Positions 21,845 through 31,575 of a stretch of 64,000 nt of DNA are shown piece after piece. A program made the position numbers and the translations under genes. The notes under the pieces are model-generated. The model was not told the DNA's origin and did no database searches. It saw only the letters and a list, made by a program, of their open reading frames with translations. The number at the start of each line of letters is the position of its first letter. The stretch's first letter is position 1. The DNA is from Brevundimonas abyssalis TAR-001 (lineage in GTDB: Bacteria > Pseudomonadota > Alphaproteobacteria > Caulobacterales > Caulobacteraceae), in assembly GCF_000466985.1 (NCBI RefSeq), contig NZ_BATC01000004.1, positions 35,407 to 99,406 of the forward strand. The letters run 5' to 3'.

Positions 21845-22036
21845 ATGCAAAACGCACCACATGTCCACGATGACAAGTCGGCCCATCGCCTGTCAGTCAG
21901 CCTGACAGCGGAGCAGCATAGGGAGCTAAACGAGATAGCCCGCAAGAATCGAGTATCAGTAGCATGGGTCGTCCGCGAAGCGGTTGACCGTCTCCTCAAG
22001 GAAGACATGCCTCTGCTTCATATGGGGAAAGAATGA
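21845..22036 (+). CDS. Small ribbon-helix-helix (CopG/Arc-like) protein
   Basis: A protein of 63 residues starting MQNAPHVHDDKSAHRLSVSLTA. The RHH pattern is clear: a short beta strand (HRLSVSLTAEQ), helix (HRELNEIARKN) and helix (SVAWVVREAVDRLL). A longer reading from 21671 exists, but its first 58 residues are not protein-like and span the inverted repeat. The stop overlaps the methylase ATG (ATGA). It probably regulates the downstream restriction-modification operon. Confidence 0.65.
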   Translation: MQNAPHVHDDKSAHRLSVSLTAEQHRELNEIARKNRVSVAWVVREAVDRLLKEDMPLLHMGKE

Positions 22037-23786
22037 CTTCCGCTCGCACCACCAAACCCCGCGCTCCTAAGTCAAAGGTTGCCGCCTCTACAGTGTCACC
22101 GCGCGGTCGCTTTGCTGACCTAGACAAAGACAAGTTGCGAGGTGGCTACTACACGTCTGCACAGGTCGCAGCGTGGCTTTGTGAATGGGCGATCCAGTCT
22201 GCTGATGACACCGTACTGGAGCCGAGCTGTGGTGATGGCGCTTTCTTGGAAGCAGCCGCCCAGAGACTTTTGTCGTTGGGCGTGACACCTGCGAAGATTC
22301 CACATCACCTCACCGGTGTTGAGATCGTCACCGCAGAAGCGCGCGCGGCGACGGAACGCCTGCGCCCCGATCTCGGAAAAGCCGCGGACAAAATCGTTTG
22401 CAACTCGGATTTCTTCGGTTGGTGGCAGGGAACCGATCAACCCGCTTTCGACGTGATCGTGGGCAATCCTCCCTTTATTCGTTATCAGTCTTTCCCCGAA
22501 CCGCACCGCGCCCGCGCCATGGCGATCATGGGCGATCAGGGGCTGAAACCGAACCGTCTGACCAACATCTGGGTGCCGTTCGTCGTTGCGGCGACGGCCA
22601 GCCTAAAACCGGGTGGCCGCTTGGCGCTCGTCCTGCCGGCGGAAATTCTACAAGTCACCTATGCTGCTCAACTCCGGTCGTACCTGACAGATCATTTCGA
22701 GCGTATCGACGTTATCGCCTGCAACGAGCTGTTCTTTGAGAACGCTGAACAGGAGGTTGTGCTGCTGCTGGCAGATGGCGCACTGGCCGCCGCAACCGAA
22801 GACAACACCTGCCGGGTCGCGCTGACGGCGGCGGAGACGGTGGCCGACATCACCGACATCCGGCCCGCCCTGCTGCTCGATCGGGCCGAACCGAAGATCA
22901 TTTGCCATGACAGTGAGAAGTGGCTGAAATACTTCCTAGACAACCGGCAGATTTCTTTCATGCGTGAGCTACGCGATGCAGAAATCACCTCCTCCATGTC
23001 CACACACGCAAGTATCGACGTGGGCGTGGTCACGGGTAAGAATGAGTTTTTCGTACTTTCAACTGATCAGGTCAAAGACTTCGGCCTTGAAGGCTACACG
23101 ACACCTTTAGTGTCGCGTTCCGTGCAGCTCAAAGGAAGCCAGCTCGGCAAGGCCGATTGGATATCCCTTGCCGCCGATGGAAACCGCGTGCATCTGCTCA
23201 ATATCAGCGCGGCACAGGCCAGCGAATTGAGTGCTAAGTTACGGCAATACATTGAGGATGGCGAACGGAAGGAGTTCCACAAGGGATACAAATGCTCAAT
23301 CCGCAAACCGTGGTATCTGGTACCTTCTGTTTGGGTGCCGGATGGCTTTGCCTTCCGGCAAATTTATGACTTTCCGCGCATGGTGTTGAATGCTTCAGGG
23401 GCGACCTCCACCGACACAATCCACCGGATGCGCAGCCATGGTGCGAAGCCGGAGCGGGTGATCGCCAATACCTATACATGGCTTACAGCCGCTTCGGCCG
23501 AGATCGAGGGGCGTAGCTATGGCGGCGGCGTATTAGAGCTGGAGCGACCGAAGCCGAGCGGCTATTGATGCCGGCGAAGCTCAACGGCGCCATGCCACTT
23601 AAAGACGTCGATCAACTTGTCCGCGCCGGACGTTTGGACGCGGTGCTTGAGGAAAACGCGAAAATTATCTTACGCGAGCATATGGGCCTGAGCGCCGCAG
23701 ACTGCGACCTTCTGAAAAGCGTTTGGACACAGATGAGGGACCGTCGCAATTCGCGCCGGCGCGGTACGCGGAAACAGGCGATATGA
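22033..23786 (+). pseudogene. Eco57I-like N6-adenine DNA methyltransferase, single-base frameshift near 3' end
   Basis: Modification enzyme of about 584 residues when corrected. SAM motif I is EPSCGDGAFLEAAA, and the catalytic motif IV is NPPF at residues 145-148, which marks N6-adenine methylases. A target-recognition-like C-terminal region follows. As read, the frame stops at 23568. Adding one C near 23543 (GAG-CCG-ACC) joins it to a second frame giving TEAERLLMPAKLNGAMPL and then LREHMGLSAADCDLLKSVWTQMRDRR, the usual ending of this family. The stop overlaps the ATG of the next gene. It is the middle gene of a three-gene restriction-modification operon. Confidence 0.82.
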
Positions 23787-26700
23787 CCGGTCCAGACCTG
23801 AAGGCAGCCGCGCGCGCTCGGGTCGGCGAGCTGGTTCAGAGCTTCAGGCGCAACGAAGCAGACTATCTGCGCGCCGTCTATAACGAGACGCAGGCCCGCA
23901 CCGACTTCATCACGCCATTACTCGCGGCGTTCGGATGGGACGTGCACAATGCGGCTGGCCAGCCTCTTGGCCTGCGGGAAGTCATTGAAGAGGCCACGGT
24001 TGAGGTTGGCGAAGAGCGGCTCTCCAAGAAGCCGGACTATGAACTGCGCCTTGCCCGCCAACGCAAGCTGTTCGTCGAAGCCAAAAAGCCGAGCATCCAT
24101 ATCGACCGCAACCGGGACGCGGCGTTTCAGACGCGGCGTTACGGATATTCCGCCAGCCTGCCGATCGCGGTGCTGACCAACTTCCATCAACTTGCGGTCT
24201 ATGACTGTAAGCCCAAGCCCGACCTGACCGACGAAGCGAATGTCGCGCGCATTCTGCTGGTGCGCTACGACGAGCTCGAGGCTCGCTTTGACGAGCTGTG
24301 GCCGCTGCTCTCCCGCGCGGCGGTCTATTCGGGTGATTTCGACCGGCGTTTCTCCGTCGATGTGACGCGCCATGGGGCGGAACAGTTCGACGATTTCTTC
24401 CTCCGCCAGGTGCGTTCGTGGCGCGAGCGGCTGGCGCAGGACATTCACTGCAACACGCCCGGCCTCTCGCCGGAAGAACTTACCTATGCGGTGCAGCTTT
24501 TTCTTTTGCGGATCGTATTCCTGCGCATCTGTGAAGACCGCGACATTGAACGCTATGAAACCCTGCGCGACCTCGCTGCCGGCGACGGCAGTTTCAATGC
24601 CTTACTGGCGGAGCTGCGGCGAGCGGATGCCTTCTACGATTCCGGCCTGTTCCGGCTTCTCGATGACGCCCGGCTGGGCGTCCGCGTAAGCGATGATGTG
24701 CTGAGCGGGATCATCAACGAGCTATATTATCCGCAGAGTCCATATACCTTCGCCGTGGTCGAAACCGAAGTGCTTGGTGAAATTTACGAGCAGTTCCTGG
24801 GCGAGATCATCACGATCGACGCTGCCGGCGCGGTCGAGATCTCCAGCAAGCCGGAAGTCCGGGAAAGCGGTGGCGTGGTGCCGACGCCCCGCTACATCGT
24901 TGACGCCATCGTTCAGCGCACGCTTGGCCCGCGCCTCGCCGGCAAGGCCCCGACCGATCTGGCGGTGTTCACGGTTGCCGACATTTGCTGCGGCTCCGGC
25001 ATCTTCCTGCTCTCGGTGTTCGAGTTCCTGACCGACCATTATCTGGCTTGGTATCAGGCCAACGACCGCGCGGCGCATGTCGGTCGGACGATCTACGAAG
25101 CCGGGGCAGGACTGTGGCGGCTCACCTTCGAGGAAAAGCGCCGCATTCTGCTTGCCCATGTCCGAGGCGTGGACATTGATGCCAATGCCGTAGAGGTGGC
25201 CCGCTTCAGCCTTCTCCTGAAGCTGATCGAGGACGAAGGCGCGGCCGGTCTCCGCGATTACGTTGGGCGCACTGGCACGCCGGCCCTTCCGGAGCTGGAC
25301 GGAACGCTGCGGGCGGGCAACAGCCTCGTCAGTCAAGCGGAATGGACGGCCGCGCGGGGTGCGCTGCCGGCCCAGTTGCTGGAGAAGGTCAACCCATTCT
25401 CGTGGGCCGACGAGTTCCCCGCCGAAACGGCGCGGGGCGGGTTTGACGTGATCGTGGGGAACCCGCCCTATATCCGCATCCAGAACATGCAGGCGTATTC
25501 CCCGGAAGAAGCCGCTTTCTATCAAAACGCCGCCTCGCCCTACACGACAGCGCGGCAGGACAATTTCGACAAGTATGCGCTGTTTATCGAGCGGTCCTTG
25601 TCTCTTGTCCGACCGGACGGGCGGCTTGGCGTCATCATCCCGCACAAATTCATGACGATTCAGGCAGGGCGTGCGCTCCGCCATCTAGTGACGGCCAACC
25701 ATATCCTTGAAGAGATCGTGCATTTCGGCGTGCAGCAGGTCTTCGGGCGGCAGGCGGCGAATTACACCTGCCTGCTGATCCTCGACCGGCAGGGCAAGGC
25801 CGATGTGATGGTGGAGCGCGTCGAGGCTCTGGAGCCGTGGCGCTACGGGACGCCGGGCCCCCGGAATGTGCTGCCGGCGGCCGAACTGACGGATGATCCT
25901 TGGCAGTTCGCGGACGACGACACGCGCGCGCTGTTCGCGCGTGTGCGGGCGGCCTGCGGCCGCGAGCTGGGGAACGCGGCGGAAATCTTCGTCGGCGTCC
26001 AGACCAGCGCCGATCCGATCTATATTTTCCGCGCGGCGGCCGAGACGGCCGACACGGTAACGCTACGATGGGACGGCAGGGACTGGCCGATCGAGCGCGG
26101 CATTCTCCGGCCCTGCCTGCATGATGCCAAGCTCTATCCCTTTACACGGGCCGAAGCGAACGCATGGATGATCTTCCCTTATGAGATCGTCCATGCTGCC
26201 CGCACCACGGCCCGGCTGATCCAACCGGCAGACATGGCGCGGCGCTTCCCCGTGTGCTTCGCGTATCTGACGGCGCGGAAGGCCGAACTGGAGCGCCGCA
26301 ATGTCGTCGGCGGCACCGCCGCCGATCGGCAATTCTACCAATTTGGCCGCTCCCAAAGCCTGACGAAGTTCGACAGCCCGAAGATCATCCTTCCCATTCT
26401 CTCGCTCGAAGCCCGCTATGCTTACGACGAAAGCAACATCATGATGACTGGCGGCGGGAACGGCCCGTATTACATGATCCGCCCGCAGGACGGCGCACCG
26501 GAAAGCAATTTCTTCCTGCTGGCGGTGCTGCATCATCCCCTGAGCGAAGCGATGGTCAGGACGCACACAAGCCCCTTCCGGGGCGGTTACTATTCTCACG
26601 GCAAGCAGTTCATCGAGCATCTGCCGATTCCGCCGGCGACGCTGGTGCAGCGCACCGAGATTGAAACGCTGGTTCGTCAGCTGATCGACGCCAACGATGC

Positions 26701-26851
26701 CATACTGGCGGCACGCACACCGCGCCAGAAAACGCTCCATGAGCGCAACGCGGTCGCGCTGCGCGAACGTATTGAAGCCCGTGTCAGCGCGTTGTTTTTA
26801 CTGTCGGCGACAGATATGGCTCTGGCCAAGGCAGTGCCTGTACCTTCATGA
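23783..26851 (+). CDS. Type IIG-like restriction-modification protein (nuclease plus methyltransferase)
   Basis: A protein of 1022 residues. The N-terminal nuclease domain has a PD-(D/E)xK signature, P84-D85 and E99-A100-K101 (KKPDYEL then LFVEAKKPS), resembling the type I HsdR N-terminus. The middle holds a gamma-class adenine methylase with ADICCGSGIFLLSVFEFL (motif I) and NPPY at 560-563 (motif IV). The C-terminal third is a target-recognition region with LPIPPATLVQRTEIETLV. I chose the ATG at 23783 because it overlaps the methylase stop (ATGA). It probably cuts DNA lacking host modification, with the separate methylase giving protection. It ends 7 bp before the convergent herA. Confidence 0.85.
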   Translation: MTGPDLKAAARARVGELVQSFRRNEADYLRAVYNETQARTDFITPLLAAFGWDVHNAAGQPLGLREVIEEATVEVGEERLSKKPDYELRLARQRKLFVEAKKPSIHIDRNRDAAFQTRRYGYSASLPIAVLTNFHQLAVYDCKPKPDLTDEANVARILLVRYDELEARFDELWPLLSRAAVYSGDFDRRFSVDVTRHGAEQFDDFFLRQVRSWRERLAQDIHCNTPGLSPEELTYAVQLFLLRIVFLRICEDRDIERYETLRDLAAGDGSFNALLAELRRADAFYDSGLFRLLDDARLGVRVSDDVLSGIINELYYPQSPYTFAVVETEVLGEIYEQFLGEIITIDAAGAVEISSKPEVRESGGVVPTPRYIVDAIVQRTLGPRLAGKAPTDLAVFTVADICCGSGIFLLSVFEFLTDHYLAWYQANDRAAHVGRTIYEAGAGLWRLTFEEKRRILLAHVRGVDIDANAVEVARFSLLLKLIEDEGAAGLRDYVGRTGTPALPELDGTLRAGNSLVSQAEWTAARGALPAQLLEKVNPFSWADEFPAETARGGFDVIVGNPPYIRIQNMQAYSPEEAAFYQNAASPYTTARQDNFDKYALFIERSLSLVRPDGRLGVIIPHKFMTIQAGRALRHLVTANHILEEIVHFGVQQVFGRQAANYTCLLILDRQGKADVMVERVEALEPWRYGTPGPRNVLPAAELTDDPWQFADDDTRALFARVRAACGRELGNAAEIFVGVQTSADPIYIFRAAAETADTVTLRWDGRDWPIERGILRPCLHDAKLYPFTRAEANAWMIFPYEIVHAARTTARLIQPADMARRFPVCFAYLTARKAELERRNVVGGTAADRQFYQFGRSQSLTKFDSPKIILPILSLEARYAYDESNIMMTGGGNGPYYMIRPQDGAPESNFFLLAVLHHPLSEAMVRTHTSPFRGGYYSHGKQFIEHLPIPPATLVQRTEIETLVRQLIDANDAILAARTPRQKTLHERNAVALRERIEARVSALFLLSATDMALAKAVPVPS

Positions 26852-26858
26852 TTACAAA

Positions 26859-28607
26859 TCAGCCGTTTCGAGATTGCCCCCGCAGGCATTCGATAGCCGA
26901 CGCGATGGCCGCATCATCCGGTTTGGCAGATCCCCATTCCTTCCAGAAATCCCGCGTAGCGCTATCGGGTGCCACTTTGGGCATATCGAGCTTGATCCGC
27001 GTTGGTAGAAGAACCGCATCACCCAACAACAGCGCCTCACCCGTATCAAGTAACGGCAAAATGCTCGTCAGCCCCGCCAGCGAATCCGGCATCAGGCGCT
27101 TGATGACGCCCTGATCGGTTTCATTCGTCAGGCGCAGAGCCAAGAAATTATTGCACTGGCTCAGGATCGTCCGGCTGACATCCGACGGGCGCTGACTCAC
27201 CACCAACAACGAGAAGCCATATTTACGGCCTTCCTTGGCGATTCGCTCGAATGATCCGAGGGCTTGACGCTGGACCGCGTCAGCGTCATCGCGAACCGGA
27301 AGATAAAGATGCGCCTCGTCGCAGAGCAGCGTAACCGGCGTCCGGGTCTTCCCGCTCATCCAGAACTGAACATCATAAAGTAGCCTCGCCAGCGTCCCCG
27401 TCACCACGGGGAGTACGTCGGCGGGCACTTCGGAGAAGTCGATAACCTTGATGCCTGTGTCATCGCCAGATTGCAGCAGTTTGAGCATCTGCGCTGAAAG
27501 CCAGTCGTATTTCATCGCAGCAGGTGGCGGTGCGAACATGAAACCGTAGCGACGATCGTCCAGCTTTGCTTCGAGGCGCGACAGGAACCGCGTCAGCTTG
27601 TCCTCCCATTCCCCCTTCACCGGTCCAGTCTTACCAACGCCTTTTGTGGTGTTGTCTGTGTTCAGAAGCCCGACTAATTGTTTCACATCGTAGGGTATCG
27701 GTGAATCGACGGTGTATGTTTTCTTGATGTTTGCCTTACCCTCGGCGTCGAGGGTCTGTCCTTTTAGAGAGCGGACATGCAGAGTGAACCGTGACGCCTG
27801 ATTGGGGGCGTTCTGGTCGCTGCGATCGAGGATCATCGACAGCATTTCATCGCGATTAAGCAGCCAGTACGGCAGGAATAGCGTGTCGTCGCCCGGATTT
27901 TCCAGATCGCCGGGACCAGCAATGCGGAAGCGCGTGGCAAATCCTCCATTCGCTTTGTCCGCCAAGGGGGCATATTCGCCATGCATGTCGAACACGATGA
28001 TGTTCGGAAATTTTAGCTTCGCGGCCCGTTCAAGGATCAGCGCAACCGCCCAGCTTTTACCTGATCCAGTACTACCGAGAATTGCTGCGTGGCGCTGGAA
28101 GAACTTGTCGCCACTGGCAATCGCGTCGGCCGTGCGATCCGCGACGAACGTGCCGAGCTTGAGCCTTTCATCGGCGGAGAAACCGGCTCCGAGGATGCCC
28201 ATGAAGCGTTGAAGGTTCCCGCCTTCGATGACGAAGCAGTCTCTATCGATTTGCGGAAAGCTATCGGCACCGCGCTTGAAGGTATTCCTACGATCACCCT
28301 CCACCGTTCTGAATGTCCCAATCAACACGCCTTGGATCAGGTCGGTCGGCACCGCCGCCAAAAGCCCGCCATCGGCATCTTCATCGTCCGGGCCGGGCAA
28401 TTCCTCCCTGACGCTGCGGGTGACGCGCTCGGTCATGGCGATGAGATATTCGCGCTCCGTCGCGCCGCGAATGGCGATGAGCTGTCCGATGCCGATCCGC
28501 GTGAGCAGAACGGAGTTCGTCACATCGATCGCAACACGGCTGGTATCGACCGACGCGACGCGTCCGATTTTATCCTCGTCAGCAAATTGGAGAGCGGCTT
28601 CAGTCAT
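26859..28607 (-). CDS. herA: HerA-type ATPase of a Sir2-HerA antiphage pair
   Basis: A DUF87/HerA-FtsK superfamily ATPase of 582 residues. An N-terminal HAS-barrel region (about 1-100) is followed by Walker A GSTGSGKS (178-185), a Walker B with DEAH (VTLLCDEAHLYL, 425-436) and a motif SQRPSDVSRTILSQCNNFLALRL typical of HerA. HerA proteins form hexameric DNA translocases. Here the ATG overlaps the sir2 stop (ATGA), so the two are co-translated. Known Sir2-HerA pairs assemble into one complex and defend against phage by NAD depletion; that activity is inferred here. Confidence 0.9.
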   Translation of the reverse strand: MTEAALQFADEDKIGRVASVDTSRVAIDVTNSVLLTRIGIGQLIAIRGATEREYLIAMTERVTRSVREELPGPDDEDADGGLLAAVPTDLIQGVLIGTFRTVEGDRRNTFKRGADSFPQIDRDCFVIEGGNLQRFMGILGAGFSADERLKLGTFVADRTADAIASGDKFFQRHAAILGSTGSGKSWAVALILERAAKLKFPNIIVFDMHGEYAPLADKANGGFATRFRIAGPGDLENPGDDTLFLPYWLLNRDEMLSMILDRSDQNAPNQASRFTLHVRSLKGQTLDAEGKANIKKTYTVDSPIPYDVKQLVGLLNTDNTTKGVGKTGPVKGEWEDKLTRFLSRLEAKLDDRRYGFMFAPPPAAMKYDWLSAQMLKLLQSGDDTGIKVIDFSEVPADVLPVVTGTLARLLYDVQFWMSGKTRTPVTLLCDEAHLYLPVRDDADAVQRQALGSFERIAKEGRKYGFSLLVVSQRPSDVSRTILSQCNNFLALRLTNETDQGVIKRLMPDSLAGLTSILPLLDTGEALLLGDAVLLPTRIKLDMPKVAPDSATRDFWKEWGSAKPDDAAIASAIECLRGQSRNG

Positions 28608-29641
28608 GGTTCAAGCACCTCTGCAACGAATGAGCCCAGATCCCACAGGTCTAGACCGGGAAAGAATGTCTCGACGCCGGCGACAAAGACGCCAGAGCCG
28701 GAAACGCCTGCTTGTTCGGCGCGCTGAATCGCGATGACATTGCCGCACTCGTTTACGAGCTTCACGGCGTTATCCGAGAGTCCGTAGGTCAAAAGGAGCG
28801 TGGGCACGCCACTGCGGATACGGGGCGTAAGGTGAGTTTCCAGGTGATCGTCGTTAAAGCCATAGCCGATCACGAGAAAGCGGCTGGCACGGTCGATCGC
28901 CGAATTTGCCCGTTCCCGATGGCGGTCGAACGGACTTTCGTAGCCGTTGCGAAACTTGTTCAACCCCGGCGTGATGATGAGCCGCGGTAGATCGAGATCG
29001 CCAGAGTAGCGTACGGGCTTCCCGTCGCGGTGATACCAATCGAGACTGCCATGAGGTTTGAAGATATTGGCGCGCGGACGATAACGATATTGTGCTCGTC
29101 CGCCTTTCAGCGTCACCTCCCGGCAGAAGCTCAAGCGGCTTTCCTGCTCGTTCAACTCACCTGCAAAATGGCCGACGAACAACGTATCGACGCCGAGGCC
29201 TGCTTCTTCCACGGCGACCTCAACCAAACGATCATAGTTGGTGGTAACGACCGGAAGCCCCGTATGAGGTTTTAACAAGTGCTTGACAAGCCCGGTAAAA
29301 CGAAGCGTGCGGGTCCGCGAGAAAACTCCAGCAACGATTTGGCGCTCACGCATAGCGATCAGTTCAGCCGTGCGCGCAACGATTGCGACTTCCAGTCCTG
29401 TCGTCGGTGGCACTTCCAGTAGAGCCGCTTCGAGGCCCTTGGTCGGCAGAAGCGGTGAAATGTCGTTCCACCGATCTACCTCCGCTGCCGCCAAGCCTGC
29501 TGTCACAGTCGCATCGAGATGGGTAGCTAATTCGCCCATACCCGGCAGCCCTTCCGCACATGACAGACCCGAGCCGACAACCGTTACTAGGCCGTCTGTA
29601 AGATGCTGTTGCAACAGCAGTTTAAGCTCATGAATGTCCAA
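28604..29641 (-). CDS. SIR2-domain effector of a Sir2-HerA antiphage pair
   Basis: A protein of 345 residues with a SIR2-like NAD-binding fold: VVGSGLS (21-27), TTNYDRLVE (133-141, with N135 and D137), catalytic-type H197 in FKPHGSLDW, and FLVIGYGFNDDHLE (255-268). Such SIR2 domains in defence systems act as NAD+ hydrolases. The start codon is TTG (29641) with GAGAGG nine bases upstream; no in-frame ATG precedes the conserved N-terminus. It is the first gene of the sir2-herA operon. Confidence 0.9.
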   Translation of the reverse strand: MDIHELKLLLQQHLTDGLVTVVGSGLSCAEGLPGMGELATHLDATVTAGLAAAEVDRWNDISPLLPTKGLEAALLEVPPTTGLEVAIVARTAELIAMRERQIVAGVFSRTRTLRFTGLVKHLLKPHTGLPVVTTNYDRLVEVAVEEAGLGVDTLFVGHFAGELNEQESRLSFCREVTLKGGRAQYRYRPRANIFKPHGSLDWYHRDGKPVRYSGDLDLPRLIITPGLNKFRNGYESPFDRHRERANSAIDRASRFLVIGYGFNDDHLETHLTPRIRSGVPTLLLTYGLSDNAVKLVNECGNVIAIQRAEQAGVSGSGVFVAGVETFFPGLDLWDLGSFVAEVLEP

Positions 29642-30057
29642 GCGCGCCCTCTCGCCAGTCTCTTTGGGGACCGATTCGGTTAGTATGGCTGATGATCAAT
29701 TCCTAAGCGATACCAACGATATCGCGACATAATAACAAAAACGGCGATCAGGATGCTCGGATTCTAGGTTCAGCGGCTTTGCACATCCTGGTCCAGCTTT
29801 CTGCCCGCCTCCCGCTACAGCTCACACCGGGCGAGTTGCTTGGGGTGCTGCCCCCCGCGCGGCGCAAGGGATCGCTAACGCTCGGCCGGGACGGTCTCCC
29901 CAGCCTTCCTCCACATCGTTCCTCCGTTTCGTGCAGGCCGGGTGATCCCCCTCCGTCCCGGCCGCCCCTGCGCCTTGCACCCCCCAGTCTCGGCGACGGC
30001 CAGAAGATCAGGCGCGGCGTTCCGCTTCGCTGACCTTCAGACCCGAGGATCAGAGAC
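29642..30057. other. Non-coding region between sir2 and ardA
   Basis: No supported gene in 416 bp. The left part, AT-rich around 29700-29745 and holding the palindrome CGATATCG, probably carries the sir2-herA promoter. The right part (about 29820-30057) is GC-rich and precedes ardA, and should contain its promoter. The base composition changes sharply near 29760, which may mark the join between the defence island and the ICE backbone. Confidence 0.4.
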
Positions 30058-30585
30058 ATGACCAACATATCCGACAGCAATCTCCGCATCTATGTCGCCT
30101 GCCTTGCCGCCTACAACAATGGCTATCTGCATGGGGCTTGGATCGACGCGGATCAGGACGTCGACCAGATCAGGGACCAGATTGCCGCGATGCTTGCCCG
30201 TTCACCTGTCACGGAGGCGGAGGAATACGCCATTCACGACTATGAGGGCTTCGAGGGCGTCAGCATCTCCGAGTATGCCGGCATCGACAGCGTGGCGCGG
30301 ATGGCCGCTGTAATCGCAGAGCATGGCGCACTCGGCGCGGGCCTATTGGAGCAGTTCAGCGGCGACATAGACCAAGCCGAAACCGCCTTGCAGGACTGCT
30401 ATCATGGTCAGTTTGCCAGTCTCGCCGATTATATGGAGGAACTGACCAACGAGAGCATCACTATTCCCGAGGCGCTGCGCTACTATGTCGATTGGCAGGC
30501 GATGGCGCACGACGCCGAGTTGAGCGGCGACCTTTTCACCATCGAAACCGGGCACGGCGAGGTGCATGTGTTTTCCAGCAGATGA
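30058..30585 (+). CDS. ardA: ArdA antirestriction protein
   Basis: An acidic DNA mimic of 175 residues. It starts with the ArdA signature (LRIYVACLAAYNNGYLHGAWIDAD), continues with the EYAIHDYEGFEGVSISEYAGID segment and has many Asp/Glu. ArdA blocks type I restriction enzymes and helps an incoming conjugative element survive in a new host. It sits at the start of the ICE backbone, next to the element's own restriction system. Confidence 0.93.
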   Translation: MTNISDSNLRIYVACLAAYNNGYLHGAWIDADQDVDQIRDQIAAMLARSPVTEAEEYAIHDYEGFEGVSISEYAGIDSVARMAAVIAEHGALGAGLLEQFSGDIDQAETALQDCYHGQFASLADYMEELTNESITIPEALRYYVDWQAMAHDAELSGDLFTIETGHGEVHVFSSR

Positions 30586-30596
30586 GAACATGACTG

Positions 30597-30620
30597 CCTG
30601 TCCGTGCTCATAGGGACAGG
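30597..30620 (+). terminator. Hairpin after ardA
   Basis: Arms CCTGTCC (30597-30603) and GGACAGG (30614-30620), with a 10-base loop, 11 bp after the ardA stop. No clear T-run follows, so it may be a weak terminator or transcript-stabilising stem. Confidence 0.4.
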
Positions 30621-30674
30621 CATCGCGGAATCACCGGCTGTCGCCAAGCCAAAAACACCAAAAATGATCGGCTT

Positions 30675-30707
30675 AGCCGCTCAAGGTATCTGCTTTGAGC
30701 GGCTTCT
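30675..30707 (+). terminator. Strong hairpin upstream of the FseA-like gene
   Basis: Ten-base perfect arms AGCCGCTCAA (30675-30684) and TTGAGCGGCT (30695-30704) with a 10-base loop, followed by TCTATATTT. It is probably the ardA terminator, or an operator for the control gene that starts 75 bp downstream. Confidence 0.5.
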
Positions 30708-30778
30708 ATATTTCCAGTGATCCTTGAACCTCTTTTTGCCGGGCGCTGCCCAGCATCCCGGCTTGGGGAGGTGACGCC

Positions 30779-31559
30779 ATGCTCAGCATCGATTGGCGGT
30801 CTCCGGCGGCATACGGGCACACAAAATACATCCCTGCCGCTGGTTTCGCTTGGGAATATCTGCGCCGCAATGGCGATTATCGTCAGGACTTCCAGACCAT
30901 CGTGACCGGGGGATCGTCCGGCCCCGACCTTGATGCGTTCGCGGATCGCTGGGGTTTACGATTTTCCGTGCGACCCCGACGCGCCGCATGACCAGCCGGC
31001 ACCGATCTGGAGTCCGAGCCTTCAACCGCAAGCCGTGATGCTGTCGCCGGTCGCGCATGGGGACGACGACACCGAACCGATATTGACGCTGGCCCATCTC
31101 GACGGCCTCGACCTGCGCCGTGCTTCCGATGGCTGGCACGGCATCTGGCAGCTGGATGGCGTCGCACATCAATTCTGGCTACCCGAGGCGGTGCCAGACG
31201 CCGCCGCATTTTATGCCGTCGCCCTTCCGATGGATTCCTTTCTGGAGTTGCGCGCCCACGCCGCCCGCCGCCTTTGGCGGTCCCTCAACGGCCGCGCGCC
31301 CGGTGCCGACTTCCGGGTTGTTCCCGCCCAGCTCCGGCAATGGCATATCCTGTCCCTGCGCGCTCTCGACGCCCGGCTGCGCGGCGAGAGCTATCGCACC
31401 ATCGCCGAAGTCCTGCTCGGCTTTCGCGGCACCAAGGAAGATTTTGAGAACGATCCGCGCAAGAACAAGGCCCGCCGCCTGGTCGCGCACGGTATCAAAA
31501 TGATGCGCGGCGGCTATCGCCTGCTGCTTCACTACCCGATCAAGCCCGGCAAGCGTTGA
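30779..31559 (+). CDS. FseA-like transfer activator (DUF6499 plus DUF2285) read through a +1 frameshift
   Basis: Two overlapping frames make one protein of about 259 residues. The first (30779-30964) gives a DUF6499-like domain (MLSIDWRSPAAYGHTK to DAFADRWGLRF). At CGA-TTT-TCC the reading must skip one T (30965) to continue as PCDPDAPHDQPAPIWSP into a DUF2285 domain (REWHILSLRALD-type, then YRTIAEVLLGFRGTKEDFENDPRKNKARR). Unshifted, the first frame stops at 30991. In ICEMlSymR7A the same domain pair (msi172-msi171) is joined by a programmed +1 shift to make FseA, the excision activator. A strong GGGAGGTG precedes the start. Confidence 0.75.
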
Positions 31560-31575
31560 TCGGGAGGCGTGGCCC

